Part shown: one piece after another, positions 18,834 to 27,615 of the stretch
Position numbering within the stretch: position 1 is the first letter of the stretch
Layout of the letters: every line of letters starts with the position of its first letter
DNA from: Arthrobacter sp. ISL-5
GTDB lineage: Bacteria > Actinomycetota > Actinomycetes > Actinomycetales > Micrococcaceae
Assembly: GCF_018613835.1 (NCBI RefSeq)
Contig: NZ_JAGGPM010000012.1
Coordinates: forward strand, 1 to 64,000
Direction of reading: 5' to 3'
DNA length: 64,000 nt
The notes under the pieces: model-generated
What the model was told of the DNA's origin: nothing
Database searches by the model: none
Seen by the model: the letters and a program-made list of their open reading frames with translations, nothing else
Program-made: the position numbers and the translations under genes

Positions 18834-20285
18834 CGTCCGGGCCCACTTCTCCACCCGGAACTCCACCAGCACGCCCGCCACGAAGACCACCGGCACTGCC
18901 GCCAGCAGCGCCACGGCCGTTTCGGTGCTTCCGCCGATGAGCGAGGTGAAGTTGCTGACCACCAGGTAGAGCACCCACCCGAGGAGCAGGGCCGCGAGGG
19001 ACGGGGCGATGAGCGTCTGCCAATGCTGCCCGGTCACCCGTTCCCGGCGGAAATAGCCGACGACGGCGAGCGAGCACAGCATGTACAGCACCAGCAGCGC
19101 CGCAACGGCGAGCCCGCTGAACCACGAGAAGAGCGTCAGCACCGGATCCAAGGCCAGCAGCACGAACGGCGCCACAAGCAGCACGGCCACCGCCGTCTGG
19201 ATCCAGGCCGCCACCGCGGGCGCACGGTGCTTGTTGGTCCGGGCCACGACGGCGGGCATGGAGCCGCGCAGCGCCAGCGAATGGAGGTAGCGGTTGATGC
19301 CGTTGTGGAAGGCAATGATGCCGGCCAGCAGGGATGTCACCAGCAGGGCTCCGGTGGTGACGCCTGCCCACGGTCCGAACATCTCGACGATCGGGCCGAT
19401 GACGAACGAGGTCGCGTCCCCCGATTCCAGTGCGGCCCCCGCGGCGCCGACCACCTGTGAGGGCCCGTAGAAACTGACCAGCATCCAGGTGATGAAGGAG
19501 AAGAACACGGCGATGATGCCCACGGAGAGATACGTGGCCCGGGCGACGGTCTTGTGCGGATCCTTGGCTTCCGCGGAGTAGATGGCCGTGGATTCGAAAC
19601 CGAACATGGACGCCACCGCGAACATGATGGCCACGCCGGGCGCGCCACCCGCAATGGCCTCCGGGGAAAACGAAGCCGCGAGATTCAGGCCTTCCGGGCC
19701 GCCGCCGCGGAACAGGACAGAGAAGCCGAACATCAGGAGGATCGCCACTTCCAGGCCGACCAAAACAGCCAGCACACGGGCGCCGAGTTCGATGTTCATG
19801 GAACCCAGCACCTGGACCCCTGCCATGGTGGCCACCGCCAGCAGCCACCACGGAACAACTATCCCGGCGGATGCCAGCAGCCCGGAGAAGGCGACCCCGT
19901 ACAGGCCGTACATCGCTGCCTGCACCGTGCTGTACGCCAGCAGCGCCAGCCATGCAGCCCCAGCGCCGACCTTACGGCCGAACGCCGCCGTGACGTACGC
20001 GTAGAAGGCGCCGTTGGTCTGCACTTTCCGGCTCATGGCGACGAACCCGACGGCGAAGATGACAATGACGATGCCGACGATGAGGTAGGCGCCCGGGGCG
20101 CCGGCACCGTTGCCGAGCGCTGCTGCCAGGGGCGCGGCGCCGACGATCCCGGTCAGCGGGGCCTGCGCGGACAGGACGAAGAAGAGGATGCCCAGCACGC
20201 CTATGCTGCCCGCGCGCAGGGCGGTGGAGTGTTCCTGGGGTGGACTGGATTCTGCGGTCCGGGACTCGGAATTGGAAATACTCAT
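18810..20285 (-). CDS. APC-family amino acid/amine permease
   Basis: A 491-residue transporter with about 12 membrane helices. The APC N-terminal signature is visible (GILFFVLSAQAPLTGIVG, TNGAFYAYVTAAFGR). ATG 20285 is preferred over the one at 20306 because GAAGGA lies just before it. It follows the flavin amine oxidase and cupin genes on the same strand after 199 bases, so it plausibly imports the amine they use. It converges with, and overlaps by 24 bases, the AmiS/UreI gene. Confidence 0.88.
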   Translation of the reverse strand: MSISNSESRTAESSPPQEHSTALRAGSIGVLGILFFVLSAQAPLTGIVGAAPLAAALGNGAGAPGAYLIVGIVIVIFAVGFVAMSRKVQTNGAFYAYVTAAFGRKVGAGAAWLALLAYSTVQAAMYGLYGVAFSGLLASAGIVVPWWLLAVATMAGVQVLGSMNIELGARVLAVLVGLEVAILLMFGFSVLFRGGGPEGLNLAASFSPEAIAGGAPGVAIMFAVASMFGFESTAIYSAEAKDPHKTVARATYLSVGIIAVFFSFITWMLVSFYGPSQVVGAAGAALESGDATSFVIGPIVEMFGPWAGVTTGALLVTSLLAGIIAFHNGINRYLHSLALRGSMPAVVARTNKHRAPAVAAWIQTAVAVLLVAPFVLLALDPVLTLFSWFSGLAVAALLVLYMLCSLAVVGYFRRERVTGQHWQTLIAPSLAALLLGWVLYLVVSNFTSLIGGSTETAVALLAAVPVVFVAGVLVEFRVEKWARTLEPEFAG

Positions 20286-20484
20286 TTGATCCTTCTTAAC
20301 GGTCATGAGTGCTGGGGAGGTGTTCCTGGGCGACGTTGCCCTGATGTGTGTGGGCTGCTTCTATATCTGCGGGCTGCTTCGAAGTGTGGGGCTGCGCATG
20401 TGGGCTGCGCCGTGAATTCCAGAATGGCACCGAAGTCCGGTTGTGCCTTGTCGTGCAGCGATCAGTTGTTGTTCCTGAGCGCAG

Positions 20485-21813
20485 TCACGCCAGGGACTGC
20501 CGGTCTGCCATCCTGCCGGTCGCCAGCATGGACGCAGCGCCATTGGCCGCTTCCATACCGCTCTCGATCGCGCCGTCAATAAATCCGCCCCAGCCATTGG
20601 CGATATCGGATCCGGCAAACAGGATCCGGCCGTGCGGCGCCTGCATGGCGGGGAGGTAGGTCGAGAGAAAGCCGGTGCGGTGCATGGGCCAGGTTTCACC
20701 GGACAGCGGGTCATCCACCCAGTTGTGGCTGGCCACTGCAACCACTTCGGCTCCGGGGACCAGACGGGTGAGCTGTGCCTGTACGGCGGCCGGATCCTCA
20801 ACGTCAATCTCTGACGCGTCAGGACCGAAGCCGACGGCGATCGTGTCGCCGTCGAGCGCGTATTCCACCTGGAAGAAGTTCAGGGGCCAGTCTGCGCCCC
20901 CCAGCGCCACGAAGGGCGCATGTTCGCCGCGCAGCCTGAACCAGACCTTGGCACCCTTGGCGACCTGGCCCAGGCCGGCGCCTTCGGCTTTGGCCGCCGG
21001 CAGCGGCGGCTCGAAAGCCACCGCGTTCAGGGCGTGGAGCGGAACCGTGACAATCGCCGTCCGCCCGCGGACGGTCCGCCCGTCCGCACTGCGGACGACG
21101 AGGGAGGCGGCGTCATCCGAGATGGCTTCCACGGTGAAGCCGTGTTCGATGCTGGCGCTCGAGTCCTCGAGGATTGCCGCAGCCAGGGCGGCAGTGCCGC
21201 CAACGATCTTGTAGGTGGCGCAGGCTTCGAAGTTCACCGCCCAGTCGCCGTTGGTCAGCGCAACCCAGCGGAGGGCCTGGGTCAGCGCCGCATCCTCCAA
21301 CGGTCCGTTGAAGTTCAGCGCCCAGAAGGATTCGAGGATGTCCCGCTGCGCGCCGGCGGGGAACTGTTCACGGATCCGCGACAGGACGGACACCTCGTCG
21401 ATCGCTTTGAATTCGTCGCGGGCCAGAGGCCTGAAGGGCTCCGGAAAATACCTGCGGGAGTCCTGGACGAACTCCCCGTTCGTCTCGCCGATGAGTTTGA
21501 GCAAGTCATCCGGTCCGCCCTCGTGACGGCGGCCGTCCGCCCACCAGAATGCCCGCTCCGGCTCGGGGCTGGGCGTGGTGTCCAGGCCGTAGCGCTTCAG
21601 TTCGGCCCAGACATACGGCTGGGTCCAGTGCACCCAGGTCCCGCCGATTTCGAGGTCCCGTCCCAGCCGGTGATCCAACCAGGTCCGCCCGCCGATCCGG
21701 TCCCGCGCCTCCACGATATGGACAGCGATGCCCTGCCTGCTGAGTTCGCGGGCCGCTGTGAGCCCGGCGAAGCCGGCCCCCACCACGACGACGTCGTAGA
21801 GTTCGTGTTCCAT
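20485..21813 (-). CDS. Flavin-containing monoamine oxidase
   Basis: A 442-residue FAD amine oxidase. The dinucleotide loop is VVVGAGFAGLTAARELSRQG, followed by the GG motif RIGGRTW and the C-terminal FAD contact GRILFAGSDIANGWGGFIDGAIESG. It should oxidise a primary or secondary amine to an aldehyde, ammonia or amine, and H2O2. The gene follows a small cupin gene by 9 bases and shares a regulatory region with the divergent TetR. The nearby aldehyde dehydrogenase would remove the product. The actual substrate (tyramine, putrescine or another) cannot be read. Confidence 0.9.
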   Translation of the reverse strand: MEHELYDVVVVGAGFAGLTAARELSRQGIAVHIVEARDRIGGRTWLDHRLGRDLEIGGTWVHWTQPYVWAELKRYGLDTTPSPEPERAFWWADGRRHEGGPDDLLKLIGETNGEFVQDSRRYFPEPFRPLARDEFKAIDEVSVLSRIREQFPAGAQRDILESFWALNFNGPLEDAALTQALRWVALTNGDWAVNFEACATYKIVGGTAALAAAILEDSSASIEHGFTVEAISDDAASLVVRSADGRTVRGRTAIVTVPLHALNAVAFEPPLPAAKAEGAGLGQVAKGAKVWFRLRGEHAPFVALGGADWPLNFFQVEYALDGDTIAVGFGPDASEIDVEDPAAVQAQLTRLVPGAEVVAVASHNWVDDPLSGETWPMHRTGFLSTYLPAMQAPHGRILFAGSDIANGWGGFIDGAIESGMEAANGAASMLATGRMADRQSLA

Positions 21814-21822
21814 CGCGGCCGC

Positions 21823-22167
21823 CTAGGAGTACACGAAGAATTCGACCGTGGGCGCGAGGACCGCCCATCTGGTGCGGGCGCCCTTGTTGAAGGAAGCGGC
21901 ACCGCCGGCAGTCAGATCGTGGGTGTCCCCGCCCTCGACTTCGATCCGCAGGTGTCCTTCGACGATGGAGATCGTCTCATCTGCGTGAATCACCAGGTCA
22001 AACGGCTGGGGCGCCTCTGCGGGCGTGACGTGCCAGTACCCGCAGGCGAGCGCGGCGCGGTCGCCCTCCCCGAATCGGCGAACCCACTGCACGTTGCCTA
22101 GCTCGAAGGGTTCGTTCTTGTTCGGATCCAGCGCGGACGAAGTGGTGAAGGCGGTGGTTTCTGACAT
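21823..22167 (-). CDS. Small cupin-domain protein
   Basis: A 114-residue single-domain cupin (DLVIHADETISIVEGHLRIEVEGG, then a second half ending TVEFFVYS). The start MSETTAF follows GGAG and replaces a longer open frame with no conservation. Similar cupins often sit beside amine and ethanolamine catabolic genes and may bind a metabolite. The metal ligands are not obvious (few His), so catalysis is doubtful. First gene of an operon with the monoamine oxidase. Confidence 0.8.
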   Translation of the reverse strand: MSETTAFTTSSALDPNKNEPFELGNVQWVRRFGEGDRAALACGYWHVTPAEAPQPFDLVIHADETISIVEGHLRIEVEGGDTHDLTAGGAASFNKGARTRWAVLAPTVEFFVYS

Positions 22168-22279
22168 GTTGACTCCAGGGGTTTGAGGGCAGCGGCGCCA
22201 AGGCCGGGCATGTACGGGTTCCAGATGAAGCAGTGGTGCGATAACGCTCCACGTGAGCTGCATCACCTAAGGATTGAAT

Positions 22280-22295
22280 CTAAGCAAACGCTTAG
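22280..22295. promoter_or_regulatory. TetR-type operator palindrome
   Basis: CTAAGC and GCTTAG flank AAAC, within an AT-rich stretch between the divergent cupin/monoamine oxidase operon and the TetR gene. The CTAAGC-N4-GCTTAG form is typical of TetR-family sites and it sits 55 bases from the tetR start. Confidence 0.75.
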
Positions 22296-22349
22296 TTTTA
22301 AGTCAATAGGTGCGGCCTTCATGGTGCGGGCACTGGCTAGACTCGGCTT

Positions 22350-22943
22350 ATGAAGACACCCGCCGCTCCTGCCCCGCCGTCGAAATACGGGACCGGCAAG
22401 GAGGCCCTGCTGCGCGCCGCTGTGGCCGTTGTGGCCGCGAAAGGCCTGCGTGGCCTCACCTACCGCTCGGTCGCGGAAGCCGCAGGGGTGAACAACACGC
22501 TGGTGGCGCACCACTTCGGCTCCCGCGACGCCCTGATCGCGGCGGCCTTGGACTGGGCCGCCGAGCAGTCCATCAGTGCATCCAGGCTCCGTGAAGCCGC
22601 AGCCCTTGGCCATTCCTTCACGGAATCCCTTCTGGAGTTGCTGCTGGCTGAACCGGAACTGCAGGTCTTCCAATACGAGATGATCCTGGAGGCGCGCCGG
22701 CGGCCCGAGCTCGCGGAAGCGGTCTCCGCCCTCTACGAGAACTACGTCAGTGCGCTGGCCGAAGGCCTGAGCGCCGCCGGACTGACCCATAACGTGCAGG
22801 TGGTGGCCAGGACGCTGTTTGCTTCCCTGGACGGCCTGGTTCTCCAGTACCTCGCGGGAGTGGAGCGCACCCTCATCGCAGCGTCGCTTGAGGAAGTTCA
22901 CGACGTACTGCTGCTTCGGACCGGCGCCGGCAGGCAGACCTAG
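22350..22943 (+). CDS. TetR-family regulator
   Basis: A 197-residue regulator with an N-terminal helix-turn-helix (about 35-60; LTYRSVAEAAGVNNTLVAHHFGSRDALI) and a helical effector domain. It is divergent from the cupin/flavin amine oxidase operon with a clear palindrome between, and lies 143 bases upstream of the aldehyde dehydrogenase on the same strand. It probably represses amine oxidation genes until amine or aldehyde is present. Confidence 0.9.
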   Translation: MKTPAAPAPPSKYGTGKEALLRAAVAVVAAKGLRGLTYRSVAEAAGVNNTLVAHHFGSRDALIAAALDWAAEQSISASRLREAAALGHSFTESLLELLLAEPELQVFQYEMILEARRRPELAEAVSALYENYVSALAEGLSAAGLTHNVQVVARTLFASLDGLVLQYLAGVERTLIAASLEEVHDVLLLRTGAGRQT

Positions 22944-23086
22944 GGGCGCCCGGCGGCAGGTGTTCGCCTGGGGTCAAGAGCCGTTCGCGGATACACAAGA
23001 CTCCCCGGGGGCGGCCGGGCAGACTCGAGGCATAGCCTCAGGCCACGTTGGCCGGTGCGCATTGCCTACTCGAAGTGGAGTACCCC

Positions 23087-24499
23087 ATGGAAACTTACGA
23101 CGCCCTGCTGGCCTCGATCACTGCGGACTCCGGCTCCAGCAGCCGGACCATCTTTGACCCCGCCACCGGCACCGCGGTCGGCGAAGCCCCGGTCCACACC
23201 CTTGAGGATCTTGAGCAGGCCATCACCGCCGCCACGGAAGCCCAGCCGGCCTGGGCTGCGCTGGGCCACGACGCCCGGAGCGCCGCGCTCCTCAAGGCGG
23301 CGGACGCCGTCGAACGCTCCGCCGAAGAACTCGCCCGGCTGCTCTCCCGCGAGCAGGGCAAGCCGCTCAACGGCCCCAACGCCCGCTTCGAAGTCGGCGC
23401 CTGCGCCGCCTGGCTCCGCGCCACCGCCACCACGCCGCTGGAACCGGAAGTCGTGGTGGACGACGGCGAAACCTACGCCGAACTGCACTACAAGCCCATC
23501 GGTGTCGTCGGTGCCATCGGCCCGTGGAACTGGCCCATGATGATCACCATCTGGCAGATCGCCCCCGCCCTCCGGATGGGCAACACGGTGGTGGTCAAGC
23601 CTTCCAAGATGACCCCGCTGTCCGTCCTTGCCCTGGCCAAGGTGCTCAACGAGGAACTCCCCGAAGGCGTCCTCACCGTCGTCTCCGGGGACCGCGAGGT
23701 GGGCGCACGCCTGGCCGAACACCCCGCCGTCGGAAAGATCATGTTCACCGGTTCCACCGCCGCCGGCCGGTCGATCATCAGGTCCTCAGCGGACACCGTC
23801 AAGCGCCTGACCCTGGAGCTGGGCGGCAACGACGCCGGGATCGTGCTTCCCGACGCCGACCCGGCAGCCATCGCAGAGGGGTTGTTCTGGGGCGCCTTCA
23901 TCAACACCGGCCAGACCTGCGCCGCCCTGAAGCGCCTGTACGTGCACGACGACATCTACGACGCCGTCTGCGAGGAGCTCACCAAGGTCGCCGCCGCCAT
24001 GCCCATGGGCGTAGGGCTCGACGAGAACAACGTCCTGGGCCCGCTGCAGAACAGGGCGCAGTACGACGTCGTTGCCGGGCTCGTGGAAGCAGCCCGGGAA
24101 TCCGGCGCCCGGATCCTGATCGGCGGCAACCCTGACACCGACCAGCCCGGCCACTTCTACCCAGCCACGCTGGTGGCCGACATCGACAACGAGAACCCGC
24201 TGGTTGCCGAGGAGCAGTTCGGTCCCGCCCTGCCGATCATCCGCTACAGCACCGTGGACGAGGCAGTCGCCAAGGCCAACGCGCTCGACGTCGGACTCGG
24301 CGCCTCCGTCTGGTCCTCCGACCTGCCCGCGGCCCGCGCGGTCGCAGCCCGGATCCAGGCCGGCACCGTCTGGATCAACAAGCACGGCGCCGTTGACCCG
24401 CGCGTTCCCTTCGGCGGCGCCAAGCAGTCCGGCTACGGCCTGGAGTTCGGCGTCGAAGGCCTCAAAGCCCTCGGCGTGCCGCAGGTGATCAACGGCTAA
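23087..24499 (+). CDS. NAD(P)-dependent aldehyde dehydrogenase
   Basis: A 470-residue aldehyde dehydrogenase. The catalytic Cys is in NTGQTCAALK, the general-base Glu in LELGGNDAG, the oxyanion Asn region is GPWNWPM, and the C-terminal signature is PFGGAKQSGYG. ATG 23087 has GGAG 7 bases upstream. Next to amine oxidase genes it most likely oxidises the aldehydes they make, for example (hydroxy)phenylacetaldehyde or an aminoaldehyde, to the acid. A strong hairpin follows. Confidence 0.92.
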   Translation: METYDALLASITADSGSSSRTIFDPATGTAVGEAPVHTLEDLEQAITAATEAQPAWAALGHDARSAALLKAADAVERSAEELARLLSREQGKPLNGPNARFEVGACAAWLRATATTPLEPEVVVDDGETYAELHYKPIGVVGAIGPWNWPMMITIWQIAPALRMGNTVVVKPSKMTPLSVLALAKVLNEELPEGVLTVVSGDREVGARLAEHPAVGKIMFTGSTAAGRSIIRSSADTVKRLTLELGGNDAGIVLPDADPAAIAEGLFWGAFINTGQTCAALKRLYVHDDIYDAVCEELTKVAAAMPMGVGLDENNVLGPLQNRAQYDVVAGLVEAARESGARILIGGNPDTDQPGHFYPATLVADIDNENPLVAEEQFGPALPIIRYSTVDEAVAKANALDVGLGASVWSSDLPAARAVAARIQAGTVWINKHGAVDPRVPFGGAKQSGYGLEFGVEGLKALGVPQVING

Positions 24500-24526
24500 G
24501 TTTCGGCTCCGAAGAACGACGGCGAA

Positions 24527-24555
24527 GGGCCGGGGCGCCAAAAGCACCCCGGCCC
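24527..24555 (+). terminator. Hairpin terminator after the aldehyde dehydrogenase
   Basis: GGGCCGGGG and CCCCGGCCC pair perfectly with an 11-base loop, 28 bases after the stop codon. It lies between convergent genes and probably ends both transcripts. Confidence 0.8.
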
Positions 24556-24579
24556 ATCGTCACGCCGGCGACGGCAGCC

Positions 24580-25812
24580 CTAAGCCTGGACGAGCAGCCC
24601 TGTAGCGAACATCATGGCGATTCCGAGGATGATTCCGGTGGCGGTCAGTGGCGCAAGGGTCCGGCCGGTCCCGTCCTTGAGCATGGGCAGCAGTTTGATG
24701 GCGACCTGGCCGACGGCTCCGGCGCCCAGCCCAAGGAGGAATGCGGCGAGGGTGGGCTGGTAAACCGTGGCTCCTATGAGCGATCCGAGCACTGCCGGAG
24801 CCCCTGCGATGAGTCCCAGTACAGCGAGGCGTCCGAGCGAGGGACGTTCCCTGGCCAGCGGCGTGACGATGGCGAGGCCTTCGGTGGTGTTGTGAATGGC
24901 GAAGCCGACAATCAGGGACGCGCCGAGGGCCAGCGACCCGACGGCATAGGCCGAGCCGATCGCCAGGCCTTCGCCGAGGTTGTGCATTCCGATGCCGACG
25001 GCGATCAGCAACGCCAGCTTGCCCGGTGGCAGCGCTGCCGGCTGGCCAGTGGTGAGAGTGTTCCGGTGCCCTCGCATCCAGGCGTCGGTGGCTTCCAGGA
25101 TCAGGTAGGCGATGACCGCACCAAGGATTACAACGAGGGGGCCGCCGAAGGAGGCGTTGCCGGAGACAAGTTCGAAGGCTTCGAGCGTGGCGTCGAAGGC
25201 CAGGAAGGCCAGCAGCCCGATGGTAAATCCAATAAGCCCCCGCACCCAGGCCGCGGATGAACGCCGCACGAACGGCATCCAGAGCATTCCCAAGGCCACG
25301 GGAATGACACCCACGTAGATTCCCAGCAGTGCCATGAGTCCGAAGAAGGAGCTGTCGCGTTCGGGGCTCAGCGCGGCGGCGTCGATGGCAGCGGTGATCT
25401 TGCCGCCGGCTGAAGTCACGAGCGCAAGCTCGTAGGGGTCCCCGTCCACCCAGTTATAGCTGACGGTGATGGTGCTGGCCTCCATCGGAGCCATGGTCTC
25501 CCGGGTTTGGGTGAAGGCTGCGTAGTAGTCGGAGACGTTGACCTGGGCGATGGCGACAGGGTCCGGCCCCTGGTTGCGGACCGTGAGGATGATCTGGCCC
25601 GGTGTCAGCCGGATGCCCTCGACGGCGACTTCTTCCTTGAGCGGAATTCCCTCACCGAGCCGGGACAGTCCGGGTCCGTTCAGAAGGGAGAACAGGCCCA
25701 GGAGGACGGCTATCAGCACCAGGGGGCCCAGGCCGAGCAGCCAGCGCGGCTTTGGCCGCCGTAGTGCTGTGCCGCTGTGGGTGTTCGTCGTAGGAGTGTC
25801 TGTCCGTGTCAT
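24580..25812 (-). CDS. ZIP-family metal transporter with an N-terminal extracytoplasmic domain
   Basis: A 410-residue protein. After a membrane anchor (about 24-44) comes an extracytoplasmic beta-rich domain (about 45-155), then a ZIP-type transporter core of about eight helices. The two metal-binding helix motifs HNLGEG and HNTTEG are intact. The start overlaps the multicopper oxidase stop by 4 bases, so translation is coupled. With a DtxR regulator divergent, manganese or iron is the expected ion; zinc cannot be excluded. The N-terminal domain is unusual for ZIP proteins and could dock the oxidase. Confidence 0.88.
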   Translation of the reverse strand: MTRTDTPTTNTHSGTALRRPKPRWLLGLGPLVLIAVLLGLFSLLNGPGLSRLGEGIPLKEEVAVEGIRLTPGQIILTVRNQGPDPVAIAQVNVSDYYAAFTQTRETMAPMEASTITVSYNWVDGDPYELALVTSAGGKITAAIDAAALSPERDSSFFGLMALLGIYVGVIPVALGMLWMPFVRRSSAAWVRGLIGFTIGLLAFLAFDATLEAFELVSGNASFGGPLVVILGAVIAYLILEATDAWMRGHRNTLTTGQPAALPPGKLALLIAVGIGMHNLGEGLAIGSAYAVGSLALGASLIVGFAIHNTTEGLAIVTPLARERPSLGRLAVLGLIAGAPAVLGSLIGATVYQPTLAAFLLGLGAGAVGQVAIKLLPMLKDGTGRTLAPLTATGIILGIAMMFATGLLVQA

Positions 25813-26870
25813 GCTGCGCTCACCTCGAAGAAGCCCATCCAGCCCAGCTCCGCGAATTCGGTCTTGTGCGCGTGGAACATGTACTTGCCCGGGTAGGGGA
25901 AGCGAAGCTCCACGATGCCGCGCTGCCCCTGCACCTGCGAGACGGTGTCCGTGTACTCGCTCGGGGTAAGCATCGTTCCGGTCGGGTAGTAGTGGAAGAA
26001 GTTCGCGTGTACGTGGAAGGAGTTGATGGGGTCGTATTCGAGCACGTTGATCAGGTGGATCCGCACCAGCTCGTTCTGCTTGACCTGCACGGGGAAGTCC
26101 ATGAAATGGAACGGCAGGCCGTTGACCGAATAAAACTCGTTGTCGTCGCCCCCGTCGGTGTTGTAGCCGTTCATCACCATGACCATTTCATTGTCGGCCT
26201 TCGGGCGGCCCTTCTTGGGTTCGACGATGAAGCCGCCGTAGAGGCCCTTGGCGATGTGCGGAGCAAGTGGCGACTGGTGGCAGTGGTACAGGTGGGTGCC
26301 GAACGGCGTGGCATCGAATTCATAGGTGAAGCTTTGCCCGGGGGCAATGGATCCGGCGCCGATGCCCGGGGTGCCGTCCATCTCGGCCCGGTGGATCCCG
26401 TGGAAGTGGATGGTGTGCGGGTGCGCACCGGCATTGGTGAAATGGATCCGCAGCGCGTCCCCCTCGCGGGCCCAGAGCGTGGGTCCGGGGATCCGGCCGT
26501 TGTAGCTCCAGCCCGGGAACGTCACGCCGGGGGCGATCTCGAAGTCCATATCCACCGCGATGATGTCCCATTCCCGCAGCGTCCGGCCGTCAGGCAGGGT
26601 GCTGGCCTTGCCGCGGTCAAAGTCGTGAAGGATTGCCGTGGGGTCGATGCCGGCCCGCGCCGGCGGCACGGAGCCGCCGGCGAATCCTGCGTGCCCGGCA
26701 TGGTTCTCCATATGGGAAGGGTGGTGACCGGCTGCGGGCTGTCCCGGATCCCTGACTGCCCCTGGCACCCACGATGCCAGGGCTGGCACAGCGGCGAGCG
26801 CAGCGGCGCCGGAGAGCATCGTCCGCCGGCTCGGCAGCGCGACTGCCGCCGATTTAGGCAATCGCTCCAT
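25809..26870 (-). CDS. Tat-exported two-domain multicopper oxidase
   Basis: A 353-residue laccase-like oxidase with a twin-arginine signal (SRRTMLSGAAALAAVPALA) and a His-rich linker (HHPSHMENHAGHAG). Copper motifs are HTIHFHG, HLYHCHQ, HVHANFFHY and MFHAHKTEF. The blue-copper Cys is present only in the first domain's HCH; the second domain has HAH, so the type-1 site lies in domain 1 and a trimeric assembly is expected. Possible substrates are metal ions (Mn, Fe, Cu) or phenols. It is co-transcribed with the ZIP transporter and divergent from DtxR. Confidence 0.92.
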   Translation of the reverse strand: MERLPKSAAVALPSRRTMLSGAAALAAVPALASWVPGAVRDPGQPAAGHHPSHMENHAGHAGFAGGSVPPARAGIDPTAILHDFDRGKASTLPDGRTLREWDIIAVDMDFEIAPGVTFPGWSYNGRIPGPTLWAREGDALRIHFTNAGAHPHTIHFHGIHRAEMDGTPGIGAGSIAPGQSFTYEFDATPFGTHLYHCHQSPLAPHIAKGLYGGFIVEPKKGRPKADNEMVMVMNGYNTDGGDDNEFYSVNGLPFHFMDFPVQVKQNELVRIHLINVLEYDPINSFHVHANFFHYYPTGTMLTPSEYTDTVSQVQGQRGIVELRFPYPGKYMFHAHKTEFAELGWMGFFEVSAA

Positions 26871-26895
26871 CAGATCTCCAATGAGAGAACAATTT

Positions 26896-26913
26896 TGTTA
26901 GGCCAGTCTAACA
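26896..26913. promoter_or_regulatory. Metal-box-like palindrome (DtxR/MntR site)
   Basis: TGTTAG and CTAACA are perfect inverted arms around GCCAGT, giving TTAGGCCAGTCTAA at the core, close to the DtxR/IdeR consensus TTAGGTTAGSCTAACCTAA. It lies in the 70-base gap between the oxidase/ZIP operon and the dtxR gene and could control both promoters. Confidence 0.8.
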
Positions 26914-26940
26914 TTCAAGTTCTGTTGGTAGTATCGGATC

Positions 26941-27615
26941 ATGAGCGTCTCCGAACTGAGTTCCGCCGCCCAGGACTATCTGAAGATGATCTGGTCCGCC
27001 ACGGAATGGTCGGCGACCCCGATCACCGTCGGGGCGATGGCAGAGCGCATGGGTGTGAAGCCGTCCACTGTGTCGGACGGGATAAGGCGGCTCGCCAAAC
27101 AGGGGCTGGTCACCCACGCGCCGTACGGAAGCATCGAGCTAACCCAGACGGGGAAGGATCACGCGGTCGAAATGGTGCGCCGGCACCGGCTCCTGGAGAC
27201 ATTCCTCGTCAATGTTCTGGGTTATGGCTGGGACGAGGTGCACGATGAGGCTGAGATTCTCGAGCACGCCGTTTCGGCCATGATGATCACGCGGATTGAT
27301 GAACTGCTCGGCCACCCGGTCCGCGACCCCCACGGGGATCCGATACCTTCGCCGGACGGCCAGCTGCGCCGGCCGCAAGGGGTCCGGCTGGCCGCCGTGG
27401 ACCCGAACCGGCCGCTAACGATCACCAGGATTTCCGATGCGGATCCGGACATGCTGCGATACTTCACCGAGCTAGGACTGGCGCCGGACACCCGGCTGAC
27501 CGTGCTGGCCCACCGCCCGTACGCCGACGTCACAACGATCCGCCTGCCGGACCGCGACCTCGACATTGACCTGGGCCCCTCAGCCGCAGAATCCATCTGG
27601 GTCATCGCCAGCTAG
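26941..27615 (+). CDS. DtxR/MntR-family metal-dependent regulator
   Basis: A 224-residue repressor with an N-terminal winged helix (MAERMGVKPSTVSDGIRRLAKQGLV), a central dimerisation and metal domain with the typical HRLLETFLVNVLGYGWDEVHDEAEILEHAVS, and a C-terminal SH3-like FeoA domain (about 145-224). Divergent from the multicopper oxidase/ZIP operon over a metal-box palindrome. MntR-like manganese sensing or IdeR-like iron sensing are both possible; the metal ligands alone do not decide. Its last 4 bases overlap the end of the converging transporter gene. Confidence 0.92.
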   Translation: MSVSELSSAAQDYLKMIWSATEWSATPITVGAMAERMGVKPSTVSDGIRRLAKQGLVTHAPYGSIELTQTGKDHAVEMVRRHRLLETFLVNVLGYGWDEVHDEAEILEHAVSAMMITRIDELLGHPVRDPHGDPIPSPDGQLRRPQGVRLAAVDPNRPLTITRISDADPDMLRYFTELGLAPDTRLTVLAHRPYADVTTIRLPDRDLDIDLGPSAAESIWVIAS

